A program made the translations under genes and the position numbers. A stretch of DNA of 64,000 nt from Nitzschia sp. DOCU1 (lineage: Eukaryota; Bacillariophyta; Bacillariophyceae; Bacillariales; Bacillariaceae): the NCBI GenBank assembly GCA_951394045.1, contig OX595986.1, positions 1,240,001 to 1,304,000 on the forward strand. The letters run 5' to 3'. Under the pieces are notes generated by a model. That model was not told the origin of the DNA. It saw only the letters and a list, made by a program, of their open reading frames with translations, and did no database searches. This document shows positions 33,349 to 44,203 of this stretch, in pieces; position 1 is the first letter of the stretch, and each line of letters begins with the position of its first letter.

Positions 33349-33567
33349 TCATCGTCGCCAATTTCGTGAGGGGCTAAACGGAAAACGAAAGCCGTCGTTC
33401 AGTTTTCTACTATGGTCTACGGGACTTATCTACGCGTTGGACCGTGATTTTCCCTCCAATCCGAAGCTCGCCCGGCGATCTGGCGATCGAAAAGATTTTG
33501 GCTTCGGGTCATGTCGGGGGAAAAATAAAAAAAAGTTTTTCCGTTTCCGGAAAGATTGGAACCATAA
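33349..33567 (-). repeat. Right terminal inverted repeat of the transposon
   Basis: Inverse of 30075-30293. It also contains an ATG in the ATGACCAAT context equivalent to the start of the coiled-coil gene, but here that frame does not lead into the transposase. Confidence 0.9.
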
Positions 33568-33785
33568 TATAAGCCAATCAAAATACAGCAGGCAAGGGAA
33601 CACAACTGGGCCCAGGTTCTTCGTCGTCGAGCGAAAGGGCAGTGTCGTTCCTCGGATGCAAAGGCACCCAAAGTCATGATAACACCGTTCTTTGGCATCA
33701 AGTCCTCTCCCTTAGCTGTGGTCCTCACACAGGACGACGGGTCCACCTCTGTTTTCACGACAAAGCACATATTACAGCAATCACA

Positions 33786-36117
33786 ATGTCGGGCATGAAA
33801 GTAGGTTAGATCGTGCGGATCTCTTTACATTGATCGTTCGATTTGGAAACTGGACTTATCTGCGAGGAATCTGCTCAACATACAGTCGGAGCAAAAGAGT
33901 CATTTTGGGTTGGAGGGAAATATCAGAAGTGAAATTGAAAATAGGGGGTTCGCCGAATTGCCAAGCGGTATCTCTAATCCCATCCCTTTTGCTTGTCATA
34001 CAGGCTACTTTGAACACGGATCGCCTTAACAAGGTCCTGGATGACTGGAACAAGGTGAAGGCCCTTCCAGACTGGGATAAGCAATCGGGCAAAGTTTTGT
34101 TTCAAAACTTGTTCGAAAAATGCCCTGAAGCCAAACCACTTTTCGGCTTTTCGATGAGGGTCGACCCTCGCAGTGATAACATCTTGAAGAGTAACCGCTT
34201 TGCAAAGCACTCTAAGTTTCTCATCAAAATGGTCGATAAGACCGTCCAGATGTTGGCCTCGGAGTCGGAAACCAGCGACGACGAAGACGGTCGTACGGTC
34301 ATTCTCACAGACATTCTTATCAAGCTTGGAAAGAAGCACGTCTCCTTCGGCGTCAAGCCCGAGTGGTTCCCCTTCATGACTGAGTCACTGATTGCCATGC
34401 TCGAAGAAGTCATCGGAGGTGCTAATAGCGACGCCTGGCGAGACGTGTTCGACTTTCTTTGCTATCACATGGACTACGGCCACAAACTCATTGACAAGGA
34501 TTATGCCGCAGGAAAGGACAAGGCAATCTGCATGGCTGTTTGGGATCGGTTCTCGAAAGTTCCTGAGTACAAGAGGAAGGGTGGCCTCGTCCTCTTCCAG
34601 AACCTTTTCGATCTTTGTCCCCAGGTTAAGCCGCTCTTTGGGTTCCCCCCTGATGCGGATCCGCAGTCGGAGACTTTACTGAAGAGCGCTCGTTTCGCCC
34701 TTCACTCACAATTTCTGATCAATATGCTTGAGAAGACGATTGCTTTGCTTGGTGAAGATAACGAAACTCTGTCCGCCAACCTCTTAGAGCTAGGAAAGAA
34801 ACACGTCTCGTTCGGAGTCACGGCGGAGATGTTCCCGTACATGACCGATTCTTTGATTGCCATGCTCAACGAGCTGTTGGGCAAGGAGTTTACCCCTGAC
34901 GACCAAGAGTCCTTCGAGAATGTGATGTCTCTGATGATTGCTGATTTGGTCAAAGGACAACGTACGGTTGATAAGACTCTTGCCGACAACAACAAAGACA
35001 TTGTTATCAATAGTTGGGAAAGGCTGACGAAGATTTCAGATTATGAAACGAGGGGAGGCCTGTTCCTTTTCCAAACGTAAGTTGATTACACGTGTATCGG
35101 TTTGACGCTTGCATCCCAACTCATGATTTGTCCTATTCTGCTTATGCCGTTACTACCAGCCTGTTTACGCTCTGTCCGGAAGCTAAGCTTTTGTTTGGGT
35201 TCCCCGAAGATACCGATCCGACCTCCGAAAAGCTTCTCAAGAACGAGTTGTTCAAGAAGCACGCGACTTTCTTGTTGAATATGATTGGTAAGACTGTTTC
35301 TATGTTGGGATACGCTTCCGACGATGACAAGAAGTTGGAAGCCGACCTGATGGAAATTGGAAGGAAGCATGTCACCTACGGTGTGAAGGCAGAGTATTTC
35401 CCTCTTATGACTCAGTCTGTGATCAAGACTTTGCAAGAAATGCTAGGTGGCGATTTCAGTGCCGAGGAAGCGAAAGCTTGGGAGAATATTCTTTCTCTAT
35501 TGATTGCCGACATGGTGAAGGGACAACGCACACTAGATATGGGGCTAGCTGCTGCCAACACCAATGTCACCAAGAGGAACTGGGACGCCCTTAAGAGGAT
35601 CAAGGATTACGATGAAGTTGGAGGCGTTGAAATTTTCTACAAGTAAGTCTTTTCTGTCGTTGTAGTCGATTTGTTTCAAGTGTTTTTGATGCTGACCACT
35701 TCTTTTTCTCGATGTAGCCTCTTCCAAGTTTGCCCTGAAGCCAAGACATTTTTCGGGTTCATGGAGAATTTCCCGGTTGAGGAGATTCGTCACAGCAAGC
35801 GCATTTTGGTACACGGTTCGTTCATTGTCGAGATGGTTGAACGTGCGTTGGACTGGATTGGGCAAGACGATTTCGAGTTGGAGAAAATGCTCCACGAGCT
35901 TGGGACGAAGCATTCTCAGTACAATGTCAAGCCAGAGCACATGCCTTTCATGCAAAAGTCTATCATTATTATGCTCAAAACCCTTCTCAAAGAAGATGCA
36001 TTCAGCCCTGATGATGAAAAGGCTTGGGATAATGTCCTCGGTTCCCTAGTCGCAAACATCACCAGAGCACAGCGAGCGATCGCGATGAAGAAACTTTCTG
36101 AAGAGCTTGCGCTCTAA
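33786..36117 (+). CDS. Tetra-domain globin, copy A, 4 exons
   Basis: Exons 33786-33800, 34004-35076, 35160-35642 and 35718-36117 (introns 203, 83 and 75 nt) give 656 aa. Four globin domains follow each other with almost no linker, each opening with a W...Y/W and LFxxCPxxKxxFGF block (helices A-CD). Candidate distal (E7) histidines are H74, H239, H397 and H556. Candidate proximal (F8) histidines are H117, H272, H433 and H589, in the LGxKHVxxGV context that resembles neuroglobin/cytoglobin. Domain 1 has an acidic insertion between the two. Domain 4 is the most divergent (KHSQYNV). No signal peptide or other domain is present. The protein should be cytosolic and bind four haems; whether it stores O2, detoxifies NO or senses redox state is unknown. 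A transposon ends 218 bp upstream of its ATG. Confidence 0.88.
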
Positions 36118-36807
36118 TTGTCTACTTTCTTACACCAATTTAGCGTCGGTGCATTTAATCATTCCCGTCCCCGTGGTTGAAACGACAGCAGCGATTTGTT
36201 GGGGAAGGCTAGCTTCTGCGTATGTAGTGCTCTGAAGAGAGTCGCCGCGGGTTAACTCAAGTCTAGAGTACACTTTAGACAAACTGTTTCATCGCCTTTC
36301 ACACAAGATTTGTTAACTGCCACTATGAGCCTCCCGGTTTTTCTGAATTTCTTTGGTGGCTATAGGTAAGACACAGGGAAGATAGACAGGCTGTTTTGTC
36401 AAATTCGTTGATAATGTAATTTGGGTCCGTGATGGGGCCACCACAGTATCGGTAGCGCAAAACATCTTTCGTTCTGTGAGACGAGGATTATGACCCGGCG
36501 CAGTGCTGCTCAGAACAATGAATCCTCGGCCGGCTCGCAGCAGGGAAGAGGAAAGTCATAATGGTCTTTAAGTATCATTTAGTCGAAATGACCTCCGGAA
36601 TTATTGCAAATATCATATCATAGAAGCAGCCGCTGATCGCCATCTGGTGCGAGAAAAATACTCTATACCTGTACCTCAGAGATCGTTCGTCCTTCTCTGG
36701 CATCAAATCTGTGGAGCGGAGAAATTTCGTCTTCCTCTCATCTCATCATACGACGACAACTGTCCATCCCTGTGTTTCACCACAAAGCACAAATCACAGC
36801 AATCACA
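36118..36807. other. Intergenic between the globin genes
   Basis: Contains the 3' UTR of copy A and the promoter of copy B. The last 25 bp before the start codon match those of copy A (aaagcacaaatcacagcaatcaca), with patchy similarity back to about 36690. Confidence 0.5.
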
Positions 36808-39138
36808 ATGTCGGGCATGTCATCTATGAAAGTAAGTTGAAACGCTTGGATCAAATCTTAGAGCCATTGTTCGATGTGAAAATTGGAACTTCTCCGCCAG
36901 CAACTCGGACGGTCGAGGCCGTAGAGTCATTGGGATTGCGGAATGTCAGAAATGAAACTGAGAATGACCCGCTGCATTGACTGTTGAGAATACCTAACCC
37001 CAAATCTTTTGCTTGTCATACAGGCTACTTTGAACACGGATCGCCTTAACAAGGTCCTGGATGACTGGAACAAGGTGAAGGCCCTTCCAGACTGGGATAA
37101 GCAATCGGGCAAAGTTTTGTTTCAAAACTTGTTCGAAAAATGCCCAGACGCCAAACCACTTTTCGGCTTTTCGATGAGGGTCGACCCTCGCAGTGATAAC
37201 ATCTTGAAGAGTAACCGCTTTGCAAAGCACTCTAAGTTTCTCATCAAAATGGTCGATAAGACCGTCCAGATGCTGGCCGCGGAGTCGGAAACCAGCGACG
37301 ACGAAGACGGTCGTACGGTCATTCTCACAGACACACTTATCAAGCTTGGAAAGAAGCACGTCTCCTTCGGCGTCAAGCCCGAGTGGTTCCCCTTCATGAC
37401 TGAGTCACTGATTGCCATGCTCGAAGAAGTCATCGGAGGTGCTAATAGCGACGCCTGGCGAGACGTGTTCGACTTCCTTTGCTATCACATGGACTACGGC
37501 CACAAACTCATTGACAAGGATTATGCCGCAGGAAAGGACAAGGCAATCTGCATGGCTGTTTGGGATCGGTTCTCGAAAGTTCCTGAGTACAAGAGGAAGG
37601 GTGGCCTCGTCCTCTTCCAGAACCTTTTCGATCTTTGTCCCCAGGTTAAGCCGCTCTTTGGGTTCCCCCCTGATGCGGATCCGCAGTCGGAGACTTTACT
37701 GAAGAGCGCTCGTTTCGCCCTTCACTCACAATTTCTGATCAATATGCTTGAGAAGACGATTGCTTTGCTTGGTGAAGATAACGAAACTCTGTCCGCCAAC
37801 CTCTTAGAGCTAGGAAAGAAACACGTCTCGTTCGGAGTCACGGCGGAGATGTTCCCGTACATGACCGATTCTTTGATTGCCATGCTCAACGAGCTGTTGG
37901 GCAAGGAGTTTACCCCTGACGACCAAGAGTCCTTCGAGAATGTGATGTCTCTGATGATTGCTGATTTGGTCAAAGGACAACGTACGGTTGATAAGACTCT
38001 TGCCGACAACAACAAAGACATTGTTATCAATAGTTGGGAAAGGCTGACGAAGATTTCAGATTATGAAACGAGGGGAGGCCTGTTCCTTTTCCAAACGTAA
38101 GTTGATTACACGTGTATCGGTTTGACGCTTGCATCCCAGCTCATGATTTGTCCCATTCTGTTTTTGCCGTTACTACCAGCCTGTTTACGCTCTGTCCGGA
38201 AGCTAAGCTTTTGTTTGGGTTCCCCGAAGATACCGATCCGAACTCCGAAAAGCTTCTCAAGAACGAGTTGTTCAAGAAGCACGCGACTTTCTTGTTGAAT
38301 ATGATTGGTAAGACTGTTTCTATGTTGGGATACGCTTCCGACGATGACGAGAAGCTGGAAGCCGACCTGATGGACATTGGAAGGAAACATGTCACCTACG
38401 GTGTGAAGGCAGAGTATTTCCCTCTGATGACTCAGTCTGTGATCAAGACTTTGCAAGAAATGCTTGGTGGCGATTTCAGTGCCGAGGAAGCGAAAGCTTG
38501 GGAGAATATTCTTTCTCTACTGATTTCCGACATGGTGAAGGGACAGCGCACACTAGATATGGGGCTAGCTGCTGCCAACACCAATGTCACCAGGAGGAAC
38601 TGGGACGCCCTCAAGAGGATCAAGGATTACGATGAAGTTGGAGGCGTTGAAATTTTCCACAAGTAAGTCTTTTTCTGTCGTTGTAGTCGATTTGTTTCAA
38701 GTGTTTTTGATGCTGACCACTTCTTTTTCTCGATGTAGCCTCTTCCAAGTTTGTCCTGAAGCCAAGACATTTTTCGGGTTTATGGAGAATTTCCCGGTTG
38801 AGGAGATTCGTCACAGCAAGCGCATTTTGGTACACGGTTCGTTCATTGTCGAGATGGTTGAACGTGCGTTGGACTGGATCGGTCAAGACGATTTCGAGTT
38901 GGAGAAAATGCTCCACGAGCTTGGGACGAAGCATTCCCAGTACAACGTCAGGCCAGAGCACATGCCTTACATGCAACAGTCTATTATTGTCATGCTCAAG
39001 GCCCTTCTGAAGGAAGATGCTTTCAGCCCCGAAGATGAAAAGGCTTGGGACAACGTCCTCAGCTCCCTCGTCGCAAACATCACCAGAGCCCAGCGAGCGA
39101 TCGCGATGAAGAAACTTTCTGAAGAGCTTGCGCTCTAA
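36808..39138 (+). CDS. Tetra-domain globin, copy B, 4 exons
   Basis: Exons 36808-36831, 37024-38096, 38180-38662 and 38739-39138 give 659 aa, with the same architecture and splice phases as copy A. It differs by three extra residues at the N-terminus (MSGMSSMK) and a small number of substitutions, mostly in exon 4. All eight candidate haem histidines are kept. Exon 2 and the beginning of intron 2 are virtually identical to copy A, including a stretch of more than 600 bp without a visible difference, whereas intron 1 is barely alignable. The gene is the downstream member of a tandem pair. It has no transposon in its upstream region, so it may represent the original regulation. Confidence 0.88.
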
Positions 39139-39880
39139 ACGTGTACTCCCATATATTATCAGTTAAAATCACTTTTTAGTGTCGGTACGTGTACTATTAT
39201 CTTTCCCGTTCCTACCGCCATGATGTCGTTGGTGCATGCTTCCTTGTATAAGCTTATGGATCGTGTTTTTCGCGGAACTTCCTCACTGTAGTTCAAGTTG
39301 TAGTAGCGACACGGAGATTGAAGTGAACTACGAGTAAATTAATTGGTCGGTCACGAGAATTGGTTGTTCGTTACCACTAGCACTACTACGGTTTGTAAAA
39401 TACATTCTTCGCTGCTTTAATAGTAGTAATATTACGAGTGCATAGTAGTAGTTTTGGTCAGGTTCGGTAGCCATCGAAGTACAAACTCACTGTACCTAAG
39501 ATCTCTTTGGGAACATTGCACGCTGGCCCAGTCATGTGACAAAAGCGGCTGGCGCGGCTGAGATTGAATCGAACAGCGTTCTGAATAGTCCGCATCGATG
39601 CGCCGGCACAACTTCAGCCGTTTGGTTTGAAATTGTATTGCGTTTTCTACATTTATGTATTTAAAATAAAACGGTCAACAACGACGTCCTACGTGATTCG
39701 CAGTAGAAAATAACGTTCCAGTTGCCACCGACGTTTGACTGCACATAGATCAGCGACTTTCATCTGCTGCCGATAGAAAAAAGGTGGTGTTGCACCCACC
39801 TCCATTATCTTCTGATCTCATTCCAACAATCCTTTTCGATCGGTTGCAATAGTAGTACTCGAAGCAAGAAACTTGGGACA
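39139..39880. other. Intergenic
   Basis: AT-rich tract downstream of the second globin and promoter of the next gene. No gene is seen. Confidence 0.45.
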
Positions 39881-41208
39881 ATGGCTAACATGTATGATCC
39901 TCACAGCTTGCCCCCGCCCCAGGCGTACCACCCACACGGTCCTCATCAGCACCTCGTCGGCCATCCTCACCCACCACCGCCGCCTCCTCTCCCACATCAC
40001 CTCCATCACCATGGATTGCCAAGCCGTCCACCACTTGTGCCACAGGCTGTTCATCCGAATATGCAATCTTTCGAGAACCATCATCGTTGGCAGAAGCCCG
40101 TTCCCCATTCTGCATTCATGAAGGAGCAGCCTACTCAACCTCCACGACAACAGGGGCCGCCTGCTCCTCCACAAGTTCCACAGCCAATGCGATTAAACTA
40201 TGGAGTTTCGACCCCAAACTTGACCAAAACTCAGCAGCAAATGGCCGCAAAGAAGCAAGTGAAGACGCCCATCACTTTGTGTTTTGAACGAATGCTCGGA
40301 GCCGGTAAGAACAGACGCCGAATCCAGCTCAATCTTGTTGACATCCAGTGCCCTCACATTCGATTTTTTTTGCAGCTGAAGTCCTCGCAAAGACTGAAGG
40401 TGAGAGTAAGCCCACCGATGATGGAGCTCGCAAGAAAAGCAAGATTTCACAAGCTTGGGAAATGACGAGTGTCAAAGAAGAATCCCCTCCAATGAAGAAG
40501 GCGATGCGTCGTCTGAGCGATCCTAGACACAACAGCCCTGCTCCAAAGCGCCGATTTGATCCATCTGATCCTTTTGATCGTATTCTGCATGACGAGGAGC
40601 TCTACAAGAAGCTCGTTCTCAACATGGCTTTGCAGCGTCAGCCAAAGGAGAACAACCCCAAAGAAAACAACGAGCCTCCCTCCAAAACCATCACGGAAGG
40701 GTTCTACTGGAAAGAATATCCAGAGTGTGAGCAGATTTTGTACGATTCTATGCCAGCATACTACGAATTGTCGACCCAACAACGCCAATCGAAGCATCAG
40801 CAAGCATTCAACAACACTCTTGTTGAGAAAGTTCGAGCCACTGCAGAAGAATTTGGATATGAGTTTGATGCATTCTTCACTGATAAGAAACTTCGAGACA
40901 GAATTCGATGCTTTTTCAAGGTAAGCAACAAAAGTGACGATCTCTGACATTACAACTGTTTCTTTATCCGTCCCTGACTTGGTTGCTTCATTGTATAGAC
41001 ACATCTGCAGAACGCGAAGAAGCGCCTCACCACGATGCAAAAGCATTCGAACTCGATTGAACAGAAGGCGTCCCTTCATGCATTGATCCAGGCCGTCGAA
41101 TCTGCTGACCCCTCGAAGGGCCCCATTAACTTTCCTAAGTTCGAGGATGACGACGAAGATGAGACTGCCACTGAAAGCTTCCGTAAGCGACGACGATCAC
41201 TTGACTAA
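39881..41208 (+). CDS. Conserved-looking protein with Pro/His-rich N-terminus, probably nuclear, 3 exons
   Basis: Exons 39881-40304, 40376-40920 and 40999-41208 give 392 aa (introns 71 and 78 nt). The first 80 residues are Pro/His-rich and disordered. A basic region ([28 protein letters not shown]) is a plausible nuclear localisation segment. The conserved core starts at [27 protein letters not shown], continues through [22 protein letters not shown] and [25 protein letters not shown], and ends in an acidic then basic tail (RKRRRSLD). Similar cores exist, to my memory, in many diatom proteins without known function. A DNA- or chromatin-related role is inference from the composition only. Confidence 0.78.
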
Positions 41209-43336
41209 CTTAGTGTGGGCATTTTCGATTGTCGTCGCACACACGAGGGCAAAGAAGGTATCACACCCATTATCCGTTAGTGAGCACGGCATCAACATCA
41301 CGGGCTTTTGTATTCCGAACTTAATGGGCACAATTAAAATACGAAACTTATTAATTGTTTCTAAACTGTTATCTTCACTTCCACTACTAGAGTCGTGAGA
41401 CTCAGGTAGCCGCTGTTTATCGTTCCGGCGATTTGGCGAGATCATTCCTTCCCAATCGTTCAGCTAACTGCTAAATGGATAGCACATACTTTTCGCTGCT
41501 TTAATAGTACTGTAGTTTTGGGATGTGTACGAACGATCCGCTGATGACGCCACTACTGTTGCTACTGTAGGTGTGCTATCTCTATTATTTAGCTACGGAG
41601 GGCGTGCCCTAAATTAGCTAGCAATCATACGGCCAGTTGATTAGTGTTGGTTGCTGATAGCTAATGTTGTTATCCGCTGCGTCCTAGCTGGGAAGATCAC
41701 ACCTCAATCTTCGGCGTCCGTTTCTTGGGTAGACCACTTCCAGCCGTGTACTAAACGCCCATTACTCGTGCCTTCATGACATACTGAGCGGTATCTAATC
41801 TATGGGCCTCTGCTAGCTTTGCAGCAATGATGTCATCATTTTCGCGACAGATCCAGAGCTCAATTTGGAGGTCAAGAATCTGGTTCCTGATTTCACGAAC
41901 ATTCTCCAAGAATAATTAGGAAGCAAGACTCCAATCCAGCACGCTTGCAATAGTTTCTTGGCAGCAGTGCCTCATTGTATCGAACCATCTCAATGGTTTC
42001 TTCACATTCCTGGCGAATTTTGCGAATCTCATCACGGCTGTACCAGCACTGTTGGTCGATCGTGGACTGAACTCGTCCAAGAAAAACATATGCGGAATCT
42101 CCCTGTCAAGAACAACGGTTGTCAGCGAAGGAAACATTTCTTCTTCGTCTCGATACTACTTCTTGTTCTTTCGTTTTTTTCTCGTCAGCGGATAAGTTCT
42201 CAAGGCCAATTTGATCACGCATCCTTGCGAAGATCTCAGGTTTGCTGGCCTTCGCACTGCCTCAACGGAATGCAGCCGCGGATCGACTGCCGAAGTGGGA
42301 GACGGGCGACGAGGAAAGCATGTCCTTCTCCTCTGGTCTGTCGTTCTCACACTGATGAATCATTTTTGAAATTGTTGTTGGTTTAAACTGTTGCTCTAGC
42401 TGTTGTTTGGTTTGTGGTTCGGCTGATGCTGAGAGTCGAAAAGATTAAGCGTTGTCCTAATTTTGTTGAGCCAGAGCGTTTTGTGAAAGCTCACACATCG
42501 GACCAAGACCCTGCCTAATGAACCAGTTTTAGTGGGTGATATACATATGCCCTTCGGAGAAATGGAGTGGCTTGACGAACATTTTAATTGCACTAATATA
42601 TGCCTAATACCCCAGCCCTTGCGAGCCTTGGTTCCCCTTTTTTGCGATATCCCGAAGTAGAAGGCAATAATAAGTGCAATTAAGTGGCTTGACGAACATT
42701 CTACTCGCACAAATATATGCCTAATATCATAGCCCTTGCGAACCCTTGTTTTCTCCTTACCCCAGTATCCCGAAGGTCGCCGAACAGTTTTAGTTCTTGA
42801 CGAAATTTTAGTTGCACTAATATATGCCCACTCGTGTGCTGGAAGCTAGACGAACCTTTATAATTAATTGAAAAACATATGCCACAGGAGCATGCTGCGT
42901 GACATCATGATGTTCTGTAAGAGTATGTGTCCACTTTTTTCATCAACGCCACGGATATTCGCGATCCTGTTGACATTATCGTATGCATATTAACAGACGA
43001 TCATAAACGATATAGTACCGGTACTCGTCGATAGTACCGGATAACCATACAAGTACAGTTAATAGGCGGTGATCGAGATTTCTTTCCAGCCCTTGCGAAC
43101 CTGGATCGCCATTCGAGTTAACACCAATCGTGGTGCGAAAAGACTCGGACGAGGAAGAACAAGTACAGCAATCCGTACATGTAGACCGAGCAATCACCAG
43201 CAAAAATGGAAGTACCGACGTCGTTTTTCTTTATCCATCAAGAAATCAATCGTCGTCATAAAATCCAGAACAATCGTTCACTCCAAAATAGACCGACAAC
43301 CAAGCACAATTCACGACGACACCTGCTGCTGGAACA
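41209..43336. other. 2.1-kb intergenic tract with degenerate tandem repeats
   Basis: No gene is recognised. Short frames at 41958-42386 and 42396-42710 show no known domain. The repeat array at 42566-42880 is described separately. Confidence 0.5.
42566..42880. repeat. Degenerate tandem repeat, about 110-117 bp period
   Basis: Units begin at about 42566, 42683 and 42792 with agtggcttgacgaacatt or agttcttgacgaaatttt. Each contains gcactaatatatgcc, and the first two contain cccttgcgarccyttg. A weaker, shorter unit starts near 42844. The divergence and irregular spacing argue against a CRISPR array. Confidence 0.7.
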
Positions 43337-44203
43337 ATGAAGCTCTTCAGCGTCGCTCAAACCATTTTCAGTTTCGTTCTATTCTGTTCCATTGTTCCTG
43401 AAAATCTTGCACGTCCAGGTGGTAAGGAAGGTGGATGCGGCTGTTCAGGTGCTCCAAAGGGTGGTCCGAAAAACAACAACAAGGTGCCAAAAGGTGCACC
43501 CCAAAACGGCGTACGAACGGTGCCTAGCATCATGCCTAACATTTTCTCTATCATGAGGTTCGCTCATGATGTCATCCGATCAATGCAAGATGAGATCTCG
43601 AAGTATCTCCAGGAAAATGACTACTGTGCAGCTGAGTTGTTATGGGAAGACTTGGCTGATTTTCTGGCCATCCATCTGTTCATGGAGGAAGGGAACAACG
43701 ACAATATAACGCCGAAGGGATTGTTCAAAGTTATTGATCAGGTCAACTCCACGGGCTTCACCCAGGGCAATCTGAATGATCATGTTGATGTTATCAAGGT
43801 GGAGACGATGTTCGAGTGTGCCGTGACGCTGTGCGAAGATGAATGCGTCCCGTTGATTCAATTCGTCTTTGATACCTTCGTTGAACGCAACAATGCACAT
43901 CTATTGTCTGAGGAAGCAATTTTGCAACCGAACGTCGCAAAGATTGCAAACAAGACGGACACGATGAAGACCGAGATTCTAGCCCTAGTAATCAAATCTG
44001 ACGGCTTTGAGGAATGGGTGATGACCGCAATGAAATACCTCGAACCACAGACGACAGGTTCACTCAGCAAAGCTACGGTCTTTGCTGAAGCCCTCTATGA
44101 GTGCCGTTCTGATCAAAAGGAATGGGAAAAGTGGCTCGGATGGATTGCTGACTCTGTTAATTCGACTACCTTTGAATCTGTCTTGAACGCTGTTGGGTAC
44201 TAA
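43337..44203 (+). CDS. Secreted protein with hemerythrin-like His/Glu pattern
   Basis: 288 aa. A signal peptide (MKLFSVAQTIFSFVLFCSIV) is followed by a Gly/Lys/Asn-rich spacer with a CGCSG cluster. A helical domain follows, with HDVIRSMQDEI, then ADFLAIHLFMEEG, then NDHVDVIKVE. The H...H-x-x-x-E arrangement is reminiscent of HHE/hemerythrin helices, but not all ligands are in place. The remainder contains several Cys (CAVTLCEDEC, YECRS) and N-glycosylation sites (NST, NKT). It is likely extracellular or in the secretory pathway. The hemerythrin assignment is weak; an unknown diatom secreted family is equally possible. Confidence 0.65.
   Translation: MKLFSVAQTIFSFVLFCSIVPENLARPGGKEGGCGCSGAPKGGPKNNNKVPKGAPQNGVRTVPSIMPNIFSIMRFAHDVIRSMQDEISKYLQENDYCAAELLWEDLADFLAIHLFMEEGNNDNITPKGLFKVIDQVNSTGFTQGNLNDHVDVIKVETMFECAVTLCEDECVPLIQFVFDTFVERNNAHLLSEEAILQPNVAKIANKTDTMKTEILALVIKSDGFEEWVMTAMKYLEPQTTGSLSKATVFAEALYECRSDQKEWEKWLGWIADSVNSTTFESVLNAVGY

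Larger units (their letters stand above)
30075..33567. mobile_element. IS630/Tc1-mariner-type DNA transposon, 3.49 kb
   Basis: Bounded by 219-bp inverted repeats and flanked on both sides by TA (30073-30074 and 33568-33569), the target-site duplication typical of this superfamily. It carries a coiled-coil protein gene on the plus strand and a DDE transposase on the minus strand. The two genes converge on the centre, and each starts at or just inside a terminal repeat. Both frames are intact, so the copy may be recent or active. It is unusually large for the group because of the second gene and the long repeats. The exact ends are uncertain by 2 bp because the TA could belong to the repeat. 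Confidence 0.88.

Noticed and set aside
33786..39138. Tandem globins as a pure assembly duplication
   Set aside because: Intron 1, both UTRs, N-terminal residues and exon 4 differ, so these are two real loci even though exon 2 is nearly identical.
42566..42880. CRISPR array
   Set aside because: Units are degenerate, spacing is irregular, no cas genes are present, and the context is a eukaryotic nuclear genome.
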